Shown here: positions 1 to 11,300 of the stretch, piece after piece
How the letters are laid out: each line of letters opens with the position of its first letter
Numbering within the stretch: the first letter of the stretch is position 1
Source: Bombyx mori
Taxonomy: Eukaryota > Arthropoda > Insecta > Lepidoptera > Bombycidae
Direction: 5' to 3'
DNA: 64,000 nt
Assembly (NCBI RefSeq): GCF_030269925.1
Contig: NC_085128.1
Coordinates: forward strand, 10,666,501-10,730,500
Notes under the pieces: model-generated
What the model saw: the letters and a program-made list of their open reading frames with translations, nothing else
What the model was told of the DNA's origin: nothing
Database searches by the model: none
Translations under genes and position numbers: made by a program

Positions 1-2440
1 CTACGCAACACGTCCGCAGTCAAACGAAAAATGCGTAAGATGTGGAATGTTGAAATTATACTCTCGTCGATATATTGCAAGCACGCTATTGATAGTTTAC
101 GATTGAGTGATTAGGTCGATTATATGAATATGTTTTCAGTTTCTGTAATGCGTATTCACGAATGCTCATCAATGATAACCTCTAAGAAGTGGCTGGCTAC
201 CTATACGTTGTTCAAGAGCACTAGCAATGGCCAACTTTAATCAGTTATTATTGTTATAAACAATATACTAAAAAATAAGTAATTTTACGTTTTGTTAAGT
301 CATGAATGTTGAATATTCTTTTCCGTCAGACGCAGCCGTTATTTTACGATTGTGCAGTGACAACAAATTGTCGTTAATTATCAACTACCGCAATTTCAAA
401 TTAACCTTTTAAAATTAAAACAACCATCAATACTTACCTCGTAAATATCAATGAAATGGCAATTAAATTATACCTTAAAATTATTACTCAAGAATGCAGA
501 TGTGTGGCATTCTTGAAATGTCATCCAATACAATGTGTCATTTATCAACTAACAGTTCACGATATCCGTATCTCTTACGCAGTCAATGCTTTCGTCATAG
601 TTTACAATATTATGCGCATGCGCAATACCAAGGTCAACGTTCAGCTGCGATCAATAAAATGGATGCGGTATCTGAGTTTGCTCACGTTGTTGTTAAGTTA
701 CATAATTTGTACATGAATATGTTATTATTGTTTGGTTAACATTTCCTTTTAGGTGACTTTTCCTTGACTTTTCCTACTTTTTCATCACATTGAAAATATA
801 ATTTTCATGTATTTTTGTCCAATGTATCTACTAATGTACCTTCCCTAAAGCCCACTAAGCCATTTGTATCTTTCATAAAACATGATTATTTAAAAAATGT
901 ATTTACACATTTTTGTATGTATATAAAAATATATAACTCTAACACATAGAAATAAATATTAGTATACTACCAGCATTTTCATTCAGCGAAATTATTAATA
1001 TTAGTACTCTAGCTATAAATTAACTGATAAATAAAGTTATCGGAGTATGTACGATTAAAAGCTTTCGACGCGTTGATAGATATGTTCGATATGATGGGAA
1101 AGCTCCAGCTGTACACGTTTTCCGTTTTCCAGGAAAAAAACACTAAATTACAAAAGATAAGGTGAACGTAAAGTAAAAATTCCGCAAGCATGTATGGCTT
1201 GAAGTGGGCTATTCATATAACCATATTCAATGCTACAATGTTAAGTATGTTATTATATTACCTATGGATAAAGTAATAAGAAAAATCATACTAGTGAATT
1301 CAATGTGGTGGTACCTACTCAAAAGTTCTATCTTTAGAACTAACAAATTATAAATAGAGTAAAATGAATATCTATTTTAAAAAATCAGACGTACTGCAGG
1401 TCATCATTTCGTTGCTAATATAAAATCGATAAAGAATGCAGTCTGTAGTTGAGCAGACTCAAGTCACGTCCACATATTAACGACTCCGCGTGACCGCGAC
1501 GTAGTTTATGACGTAGCACAGCGTCGCATTATTTTCGTGGCCGATGACAAAATTGTAACGAGCACGCGATCATTGAATCATGCGCTCGAGCTAACGGCCC
1601 GGAACCACCCACCCTTTTACAAAAAACATGTGATATTCACTAATAAACATATTGAGTGCTGGCGGCTGCAAATATCACTCACGACTGAGGCTTGCTTTGT
1701 TATTCGAATAAGTATCGAAAGAATAATCCAATTCTAAAAGTACTCGATATCGAAACAAGACATTGAAATGTTTCTTATATCGAATAATCCCAACGCCCAC
1801 ATCTCATTTAGGTTTTCTTGATTGGACGTTAAGCGCGTACTAATTTTCAATTCTATCGAAACTCCCTCTGTCGTGTATTAATCACCAAGCGGTGAAAGCA
1901 ACACGGGCATTGTCATTGCGGTTTATTCCGTTTAGAACAAAAACATTATCTCCGGGAATGTCGTGTGATTTTAATTTCTCAGAATCTAAGGCATTCCATA
2001 GTGACAACGTGGTTGATTAATTTAAAGAATAATGATGATCACACTTTATGAAAGACAAAACAACAATGAACACGTAATATGTACATAGCCACATAGTTTG
2101 ATATTGTTACCTTCAAACAGACTTTTTAGTTATTCTCGTATTTAAATACGAAAATCGCCTATAGACGAAATGAAAATTAATGATTCTGTCTAACAAACGA
2201 CTAGTCGTGAGCAACCACAGTAAGATCGATTGCGTATCTGATTGCTTTAGATAAGAACGCAACCTTACGCCTCACTTGAGATTTAGTTTTTGTTTACGGT
2301 ACACAAAGACGTGACAGAGATCGAAGTTCAACAATTGTATTGTATAAAAACTTTTCTAAAGAAGAGATGTTATAATGATGGTACCTATTCTTGCGAACTG
2401 ATAATACTTTATACTTCTAGTACTTACCTATTATTAGGTA
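1..2440. other. AT-rich non-coding sequence, probable dnc intron
   Basis: No supported gene or named repeat. A CpG-rich patch at about 1480-1620 stands out from its surroundings and could be regulatory, but I see no recognisable exon there. Short ORFs here are AT-rich and unrecognised. Confidence 0.4.
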
Positions 2441-2447
2441 CGGTGTG

Positions 2448-2512
2448 CTTAGTGCGAGTTTTTTAACGTTCTCGATAGCGTAAAAGTTAACCGAATTTTG
2501 TATTCAGTTGGA
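2448..2512 (+). mobile_element. half copy of a hairpin MITE
   Basis: TGTGCTTAGTGCGAG through GATAGCGTAAAAGTTAAC to CAGTTGG matches the left arm of the hairpin element at 52951-53113. The right arm is missing; a SINE tail follows directly. Confidence 0.6.
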
Positions 2513-2518
2513 AAAATT

Positions 2519-2680
2519 CAGTGGGGCAGCCGTTGTAACTATACTGAGACCTTACAACTTATATCTCAAGGTGGGTGGCGCATTTACGTTGTAGATGTCT
2601 ATGGGCTCCAGTAACCACTTAACATCAGGTGGGCTGTGAGCTCGTCCATCCATTGAAGCCATAAAAAAATAAAAATATAT
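2519..2680 (+). mobile_element. SINE tail fragment (Bm1-type)
   Basis: GGGGCAGCCGTTGTAACTAT to the A-rich end, the 3' part shared by all SINE copies of this window. Fused to the MITE half at 2448. Confidence 0.8.
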
Positions 2681-3089
2681 ACCCGTGCTATTAAATACTT
2701 TCTAAAACTTAAGCCAGCAGATTTATTATAATTTCTTTAACAGCATGTAAAACCTGCAAATATTGTGAGGCGAACAAAGGGAAAATCTTAAGTTGTCGAC
2801 ATCTTGAAAGGAACAAGTATCGCGCTTGCGTCCCAAACAGGCGAGCACTTGAGCCTTTGATGTCTCAAGTTCAGTAAGCCTCAAAAAATTGAGCGGGTAG
2901 CCGTATAACACACGTGAAATAAAATAATAAACATGTTGTTGTACTATGATTGATGATTTACCAATTTGTTTTTATTTTTCTCTAGTCCATACCGACGCTA
3001 GCAAACTAGCATGCACTTGATATTATTACAATCGTAAAAAGTCGCTATATTATACATTAGTGAAATCCAGTAATGCTCCACTGTGACTC

Positions 3090-3270
3090 TCTTTCTCTTC
3101 TTCAACCTGTGTCCACTTAATGCTGAGTGTAGGTCTCTTCGAGTGCACCCCATTCTCTTCGGTCGCTTGCCTTTCGCATCCAGTCCCTACCGACCCCTTT
3201 GATCAGGTCATCGGTCCACCTCGTTGGCTATCTGCCCACGTTACGACTACTGCTATTTAAATGAAGAACA
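3090..3270. mobile_element. RTE-like non-LTR retrotransposon fragment
   Basis: CCTTTCGCATCCAGTCCCTA and GGTCCACCTCGTTGG resemble the frequent RTE-clade 3' region of Lepidoptera (from memory). Strongly decayed. Confidence 0.45.
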
Positions 3271-3318
3271 CCGATATGCTGAAACTTCTCGCGCCACCTA
3301 TCGTACGTTGATGGTACT

Positions 3319-3834
3319 ATGACGAAACTTTTCCTAGAGCGTCAAGAACTATTGTTTAATTTTCATAACAATAGACAAATATACATACGAAAATTTACTT
3401 TATGTGTGCTTATGAATAAATTTACCAGATTATCTTATAGTCACGATAGGTCAGAAGATAATAGTCGGTCCCGCATTAAGAGACCGGCCTTCTTATGTTT
3501 CCGTTACTTCTTGTACATACTAGTCAGACTAAGCAGGTATTTGACTAAAAAATCATTCTTTGAGGATATGTTATGTCATCCCCTAAGCACTACAAGCGCT
3601 TCAATCGATATCTTATCTATCGATATCTTCTCGGGCACCGCACTCACAGAGTATGTGGTGCAATATATCTACTTTTATACAGTCTACCCGTTGGTCATCG
3701 GCCTTCGGTCAAGTTCTTCATGCAAAGGGATTATTTACTGTCCGTTCTGTAATAGCACTATCGTCGCCGTGTACTCTTACTTAAATTCCACCTCAATTTT
3801 ATATACTTCATGTATAATTCATATATCTGCCTAA
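3319..3834 (+). CDS. unrecognised 171-codon ORF, probably spurious
   Basis: The longest ORF outside the three genes. The translation, starting MTKLFLERQE, is rich in Ser, Tyr, Ile and Phe, has no motif I recognise and shows no clear domain. It follows an RTE-like fragment and ends in AT-rich intron. Probably chance or transposon debris. Confidence 0.12.
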   Translation: MTKLFLERQELLFNFHNNRQIYIRKFTLCVLMNKFTRLSYSHDRSEDNSRSRIKRPAFLCFRYFLYILVRLSRYLTKKSFFEDMLCHPLSTTSASIDILSIDIFSGTALTEYVVQYIYFYTVYPLVIGLRSSSSCKGIIYCPFCNSTIVAVYSYLNSTSILYTSCIIHISA

Positions 3835-5440
3835 TAGAAAAAAAAACTATACCATAAAAATACTGTATAACATATAATGTGCTTAAAATATATTTTAAAA
3901 AATACAATAAATTAAACCTGTCTATTAATATTCTTATAAAATGTAAGTTATACATGTTGAATAAAATACCAATTATATAAACTTTTCTGTATTCATCTCG
4001 TGTATTTATTTTGCGCTATTAAAAAACATCAATATACGTATAAAATCATTTAAATTGACTATTATGTATATAGGTCAACCTATCTGTCTTTAAAAACAGT
4101 TACCATAAAATATTGCTACTAAACAACTATGTGCATATATATATATTATATATATCCTGCAAATTTACCTTGGCTCATGAAATAAATCAATAGACAAGAA
4201 AACTTTAATGGCCGCCATAAAAATTTGAATGGCCGGTCCATTCAAATTTTGATGCATTGATAAATCATTGCATCACTTGTCAGTAGATATCGGGTGCAAT
4301 CATTTTTATGTTTACTATTATAATAAAAAAATAACGATAAGATATCACTGTTCTGGCAAATTTAAATTTATACTATTTTCCTGAAAGGAAAAATTTTTGA
4401 GTATTGACAACGTTGACAGCTCGTTACCAAAACATTAGCATTGTTAAAGTCACGAGGGACATTCGGGCTTAACATTACATTAGCCTTGTTAAAAGCAAAC
4501 CTTTTTAAGCTCGATTGTGGTTTTTACAATGTCAGAGTTTTTAGTATTTTAGCTTATCTTGCTTTCCCTATTATTATAGAATGAAATATATTTACTTACG
4601 TGAGCTACCTAGTAGTTTAAATATGTCGAAAATTTTACAGATAAAATATAAACAGAAAACACAAACATTGACTCCAACACGATTTTTTTGCTTTTCAACT
4701 TAACGTAGTATGTGAGGTTACATTGACCCGTACCAATGAAAGATCAAATGGTGTCCCTCAAAACTACTTTATTGTAATTGTATTACAGATACGATAAGCT
4801 TTACGCACTTTGCTATAATGGTAGTAAAATGTATGTCGTATTGAACTATTCTATTGTATAATCAATTTTGACAGTTCACTTATCTTACTCCATAATGTAG
4901 AATTAAACAAAACGCCCTGCCTTTTAAGCCGATCGTATTCCTTCAAGTCGCTCGGACATTTCTGAGCAAATCCCACTCTCCCAGCCGAGTCCATGCTGAA
5001 TTTGAAAGAGCTGTCAGACATCCGTACATCCCATTCGGCTATGCTTTCTTGAAACGCAGCAGATTTGAGTCGCTACTCATCGCACTCACCCCAGACATCG
5101 CACTGAAAACTCGCAAACTGGCTTAATTAAAAGACCTTAATACGTTACATTTGCCGCAGTTGATAAACACAATGAATGTACTAAACATTAACTAAACAAT
5201 GAAAAACTGAAGATATTTTTCTAGTCTATAGAAACCTTTAACAGAACATATGTTCGTTCTAAAGCCAATATTATTGAAAACACAAATACCTCGGTGTTAC
5301 CAATTAGACCAGACCCATTCCCAAAAGTTTAAGGATAATTGAATATTGTTCGATATATCTACTCACTAATTATCTAGCTAGGAAATTACCGTAGAATTCA
5401 GGAACGGTTCCCGGACAGAGTCGATTTCTTTGTTAATTTT
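3835..5440. other. AT-rich intronic sequence with small hairpins
   Basis: No gene. Contains a TA-rich run (about 4135-4157) and a 13-bp inverted repeat with a 5-base loop at 4220-4250 (AAAATTTGAATGG and complement). Confidence 0.5.
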
Positions 5441-5580
5441 TTTTTTTTCTTCCTGTCTATGCTGATAGCCTTGTAAGGCTATTTCAGCTTCTCCTTGACG
5501 TGTAGGTGAGCTCACGGGGCTCAAGCCCTGAGTGTTGCTAGCACTGGCCCTAGCAAGAGCAGTGCTTCGAACCCTTCGTC
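5440..5580 (-). mobile_element. LINE 3' fragment (family A)
   Basis: Reverse of the family-A end: GATAGCCTTGTAAGGCTATT, GTAGGTGAGCTCACGGGGCT and CACTGGCCCTAGCAAGAGCA. Confidence 0.7.
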
Positions 5581-6735
5581 GCTTAATTGAAGACATTTAT
5601 TTATCGTATTCGAAACCTTAGTGATGTTGTTTTTGTTTGGTAAGTAATTTTAATTTCTGGTACTCATATATATGTCGTCGAATGTCAAACGTTTAAATGT
5701 AAATATATTGCCTTTTTGTAAATTCTGTTCGAAATAAACGTTGAAAGCAAAAAAAAAACGATCGGCATTTGAATCTTACGATAACAATAGACCATGAAGA
5801 ACATCTGTCATCTTTATGCTTCGATACGACCTCAGAATTATTAACTACCACGTGTCGACATAATGAAATTGCAAGCCTAATAATAACTCACGGTCCACAG
5901 ATGACTTTGGCCTAATAAACATTAATTCTAATAATAGTCTTCAGGCTGTAAAATTAGTTTTACAGCCGCCATATGGTCACATTATAAATGCGGTGATAAA
6001 ATATTGTCCTACGGGCGACCGTAGTCGGCTTTAGACTTTCTTGTCTTCGTTATGTTTTTTTTTTATTACAACGTTACTTTAATGAATAAACTCTTTCCAA
6101 AATAACGTTCCCCTATAAAAATCTGAAAGTCTTCAATTGGCATTTTCCGAGAAATACACCTTATCATTAAACATTTAAAGAAAGCAACTAAAATAAATAC
6201 ATAGATCTTTCGACCCGTGCCCACTCATTTTCCGTCAAAAGCTTGGAAAGTATACATGAAAAGAGTAAACAGAACTTAATCTTGTTACACTAAAAAGCTT
6301 TTTCGCAAAGTATGTAACAGGTTATTATGCTCCTCAGATTTTCTTGTGAAATATGGAATGCTTTCCAATATTATAATGTACGGTCGAGCTTAAAATCTAA
6401 AGAGGATTTTCTTTGAATCCACGTCAAGCGTCCTGGCTGATTTGATAAGCGCGACTCCAAATGTCTGAAATTCAATTTGATTATTATATTACAAGCTGAA
6501 ATATATGTATGTGCCATTGTTAGCATTTTGCTCCCGAATATAAAGTGAATATACAAATATCTTTTTTTATATTTGTATTTCTTATCATGTAATTGTTAAT
6601 TTAAATAGATTCAGAACAAAATTTTTAACAACAATCATTGCTTAGTCAGGTAATTAAAAAAAACGTTTATTTCTTGTACATACTGGGCCAGATTTGTTCC
6701 TATTATGTATATCGAGTGTTGTAATTTAAACTATA

Positions 6736-7178
6736 CTAGAGGTCCCGCAGTAGTCGAAATTCGACTACAATTAATTGGAATTGTAAGTTTGTACACTATT
6801 ATGATTGTATTTTATACTTCTATAATCACAAATTTCGCCAAGACACTATAAAAAATATTAAGAAAGACAAACAATATTTAATCTCAATTTGACAACAGAC
6901 GTCAAGAACAAAAGTTTGACAATAAATAGTATGCATGCGTGTTGCGTCAAATACATGGTATGTAGTGTGTGTAACGTTTTCTTTATTGATTTAATGTATC
7001 TTTTATGCATTATTAAAAAAAAATATTAACATTGTGCACTTCTTCTCTATATTCTCTATAAGTGTGGAAAATTTCATACTCCTCCGTCCGCGCAATTTTC
7101 GTAAAAAGGGATACAAAGTTTTTTCGTAAAAAGGGATACAAAGTTACAAGGGAAGCAATTCACGTATTAATATATAGA
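6736..7178 (-). mobile_element. Helitron-like element, copy 1
   Basis: On the minus strand it starts TCTATATATTAATACGTG and ends GGGACCTCTAG before T, the TC...CTAG termini of Helitrons. It is the inverted partner of 10452-10854. It carries a roughly 25-base direct duplication (TTCGTAAAAAGGGATACAAA, about 7097-7144) absent from the partner. Confidence 0.65.
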
Positions 7179-7329
7179 TTATCGTTGACAAACCCACTTT
7201 TGTTTCATTTAAAATGATTTTCATACGAATATCTGGAAGGTCAACTAGTTAATTCAAGTATTTTATTATTATAGATGAACTTCGCGACTCACATGTTGCT
7301 AACTGGTAACTGATTCCATAGACATCAAA

Positions 7330-7450
7330 AAGTGAATGTCGTTAACCACCTTGAGACAGTGGCGGGTAGCAGCTTGGCTGGCGTCCATGAGCGTCGATGA
7401 CTACTTAGCATCAAGTGGGGCGGATGCTCATCTGCCTTGAAAAGTACTGA
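7330..7450 (+). mobile_element. LINE 3' fragment (family B), decayed
   Basis: GCAGCTTGGCTGGCGTCCATG and CATCAAGTGGGGCGGATGCT resemble the family-B end at 58981-59120. Confidence 0.5.
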
Positions 7451-7503
7451 AATATCATGACTGCCCCACCTTTTGAAGCAAAAAACGTGACTAGCTTTTT
7501 TTG

Positions 7504-7905
7504 CCTAATTATCTGTCAGCTTCGAGAGATAATTCCGATTAAGCCGTGATGGGCGAGTAATGGGAAAGCTTGCTAACATCTGCCCTAAAAAATGCAATAA
7601 ATACCTTACCGAATCTACCACCGGATCGGAATCGCGATCCACTGAGAAGATCCGGCGAGAAACTCAGCGGGCTGATACATGGGTTAGGTTGCACGACGAA
7701 CCCCTTGTCGAGTTCGACGAGTACGGTTACGGGTAGTAGATTCATCCGCGAAGCAGCTGCTCTCGAGTTGTTTGGTCTCCTTCGGAGGCGCTTGGGCAGC
7801 TGTTAGCTATTCCCACCCCTCCTGGCTGAGCCTTTGCTCCCTCACCTGTCCTGGTGAAACTGGAAAGGCCTTAAGGCCACCAGTAATCCTTCAACCATAA
7901 AAAAA
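7504..7905. mobile_element. LINE family-A fragments in inverted arrangement
   Basis: 7504-7734 reads as family A on the minus strand (GAATCTACCACCGGATCGGA). From 7735 (GTAGATTCATCCGCGAAG) to the A-tail near 7905 it reads on the plus strand. The breakpoint lies in the quasi-palindromic GAATCTACYRCCGGAT region. Confidence 0.7.
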
Positions 7906-8250
7906 CCGATGCGGTTAATATTTATAAAATAAATAAATGCGATCACGACGAAGAGTTCTAAACTTATTTCCCCATAGTTAATAGCCGATTCCTCAACCTT
8001 CCAAGCGTCCTCTACGTCTCCCTATGTTCTTAAATTGAACACTAATAGTAACGCATTTTGTAAACCCATACTGGTTAGTATCAATTGCCTATTTCTGCCG
8101 CGAGGTAATTGCGCTTCCGGCTCAAGAGCGACCATAGTACAATAGAGACTACAATGCAATATCTGCGTAATTCCGCAGAAATGTATATTAAACATCCTAC
8201 TTGAATGTCCGTTTATTTTTTATTTTTCTAATGTAATAATATGTTTTCAG

Positions 8251-8312
8251 GTCACGACGGTCTTCCGGCGCAGCTGCTGTCACACCGCAACCAAAAAATT
8301 TTAATGCGGGAG
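8251..8312 (+). CDS. dnc: dnc exon: UCR1-UCR2 linker
   Basis: A 62-base exon between TTTTCAG and GTAAGG. Its first base completes a codon from an upstream exon and its last G joins AC of the 20195 exon to give Asp, so the phase fits exactly. It encodes a serine/alanine-rich stretch starting [10 protein letters not shown]; fly dunce also has SRR at this point. The length is too short for similarity alone, and the call rests on phase plus position. A different frame gives an ATG ORF (from 8241) that I regard as a shadow. The intron that follows is 11.9 kb. Confidence 0.75.
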
Positions 8313-11300
8313 GTAAGGACGTTTATATTATCATCACCTTCGAGTCACAAACATTGTCTGTTTGATTTAACTAAAACAGTAAATACAACCTTCAAAGTAA
8401 TTGAGAGTTCAAGCGAAATCGAACGATTACATCGGTTGTATCTCTGTTCGACTATTTTGATTTTAAATAAACTTTGTTGTTATAACTCGTATCTTCGCAG
8501 GTACAGTATACAAAATACAAAATTTACTGGTGGTAGAAACTCTTGTGAGTCCGCGCGGGTAGGTACCACCACCCTGTCTATTTCTGCCGTGAAGCAGTAA
8601 TGCGTTTCGGTTTGAAAGGTGGGGCAGCTGTTATGACTATACTAAGACCTTAGAACTTATATCTTAAGGTGGGTGGCGCATTTACGTTGCAGATGTCTAT
8701 GGGCTCCAGTAACCACTTAACACCAGGTGGGCTATGAGCTCGTCCACCCATCTAAGCAATAAATAAATAAAAACATGTCTCATAAAAGAGAACGTTACGA
8801 AATTGAGAGAAACGTTATAATATGTAAACCTTCCTGATTTTTTTTAAGTCTGTTTTACAACGACCTTAATACACGGCATTTTCTCAACGAAACTTCAATT
8901 AAAGCATCTCTGTCAGCATACGAATAAATTATTTAAGTGCGATCAATACAATATACGATTGGGATTTTAATGGGTTAAATAATATACATTGCCTTGTTAA
9001 TCAGACATACTAACCTAGACAATAGTGCTAATACTAAAATGTACAGATAAGCTCAATATATCTATATCTCTACACGGCTTAAGTCGTAGTTTTGCGCGCC
9101 AATAAATGATATATATTTTTAAAATAGAACGCAGTGAATCCTCACATAAACCTGATTTATCGATGATTTATAAATATATGATATCTAATCACACGATACA
9201 ATACACGGGTCTGTGTAACAAGTGCTGTTCTTTATCTATTTTCTCAGCCTATGTAAAGTGTGATGAAACTAGAAAGTTTTATAGTATTTTCTTCGAGTTT
9301 CGCGGGACGTAGAACGTAATTAGACCCATTTTTACGATTAAATCTCGTGTTTATTTATTTTAGATGCTAGGAATACCTTAAGTAGTTCCATGTATTTTTC
9401 CAACTGGAAAAAGAAAGGTATCATACCATACAGCCTAATCTGTTATATTCTTTTTTATGAGAATTTAAAATATATGGAGTGAAGTGAAATCATGCAATAA
9501 TTATTAGTTTTGTACTGGTAGGGCATCTTGAGAGTCCACACGGGCAGTTATCACCATCCTACCTATTTCTGCCGTGAAGCAGTAATGCGCTATTAGAACT
9601 TATACTCAGAGTGGGTAGCGGAATTTATGTTGTTGATGTCAATGGGCTCCAGTAATAACTTAACACCAGAAAGACGATGGGTTCGTGCACCCTAATGTAC
9701 GCAATAAATAAAATAAATAAATAAAAAAGTTATGTCCCTTTTTTTTAGTCTCTCAATCTTCTTAACGACGAATATTAGGTTTTTCAGATGTTTTTTTCTT
9801 ATCATGTTCAGACAAAAGGCCACTCCAACCCAAGACCAAATTTTTATATATACCTTGACTCGATAAAATACAGCGTGTATTAGCTTGCAAAAACTAAAGT
9901 ATATTGCTAAGAAAAAAAATGTATTTAATTATCTTGAAATAAGGAACCCAATTTTTTTGATCGAAAGATATATCTATTTATTATGAATTCATTAACAATA
10001 GAATAAATTGTAATGAAATGATTTATTTCAATGGAATTCACGATGTGTATTTAGCTCAATGTTAAACAAATGTTTACTTTTTATCGTAATGTATAAAACA
10101 TCTCGCTGAATAAACAATTCGGGCTCTTACTATGTAGTACGAATTCATTTTTTATGAATACAAATGAAACGCAGCGTCACTTCGCTCTGAGTCTCGCACA
10201 GTACTATTTCATATCACCCTCTTCTTAAAACTTCATATGCAACTATTTAGACTATTAAATATATTATATAATGACAGTGATGGATAAGAACTGATCTTAA
10301 AAAACGTTACAACAAACCGCAAATATACTTTTTTGTATTATACAATTAATTTTAAAAATTAAATTCCTTTTTCTAACTTCATAGTTAAACGGACCTCATT
10401 GCTAATAGCGATCTTTTCCAGGAAACCGTAGGAACAAAATCAAACATGAAATCTATATATATTAATACGTGAAGCAAAAACTTTGTATCCCTTTTTACGA
10501 AAATTGCGCGAACGGAGGAGTATGAAATTTTCCACACTTATAGAGAATACAGAGAAGAAGTGCACAATGCTAAAATTTTTTTTAAATAATACATACATAC
10601 ATATTACACACACTACATACCATGTATTTGACGCACACACGCATGCATACTATTTATTGTCAAACTTTTGTTCTTGACGGCTGTTGTCAAATTGAGAATA
10701 GATTAAATATTGTTTGTCTTTGTTAATATTTTTTATAGAGTAGTCTTGGCGAAATTTGTGATTATAGAAGTATAAAATACAATCATATTAATAGGGTACC
10801 AACTTACAATTCCAATTAATTATAGTCGTATTTCGACTACTGTGAGACCTTTAGTATTGATAGATTTATAGGCCGCAGCTTGGCTGTACCCCTGGCATTG
10901 CTGACGTCCATGAGCGACGGTAACCACTTACGATCAGGTGGGCCGTACGTTCGTCTGCCTACAGGAACAATAAAAATAATAAAAAAGATTACGTTTAGAG
11001 GGAAACGTTAAATTCTACCTAAAAAGTGTTTGTAATTCCAAAAAGGTCTTTCTGTATTTTTAATCGGTGAAAAAAATCTATATTGGAGAACTAAGTGTCA
11101 TCGCTTTGCACGACCTAGGGATACGCTAATTTGCACGCTACTTAATAAAAGCTGATGGCGCTAAAAGCCTTTCCAGAAGGGTCAATAGCTGTCAAAAATT
11201 TAACGCATCTACCATAAACGATTCGGGAATACAGAACACGAAAAAAAAATCAATCTATAATTATAAAAATTATGCATGCAAACGAAATTTTATTGACTAA

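Noticed and set aside
3319..3834. 171-codon plus-strand ORF as a new gene
   Set aside because: No domain, biased AT-rich composition, next to RTE debris, no splice or start context in its favour; kept only as a low-confidence entry.
8241..8600. 119-codon ORF starting MFSGHDG
   Set aside because: Starts in the intron acceptor and runs into a SINE; the dnc linker exon uses another frame consistent with its neighbours.
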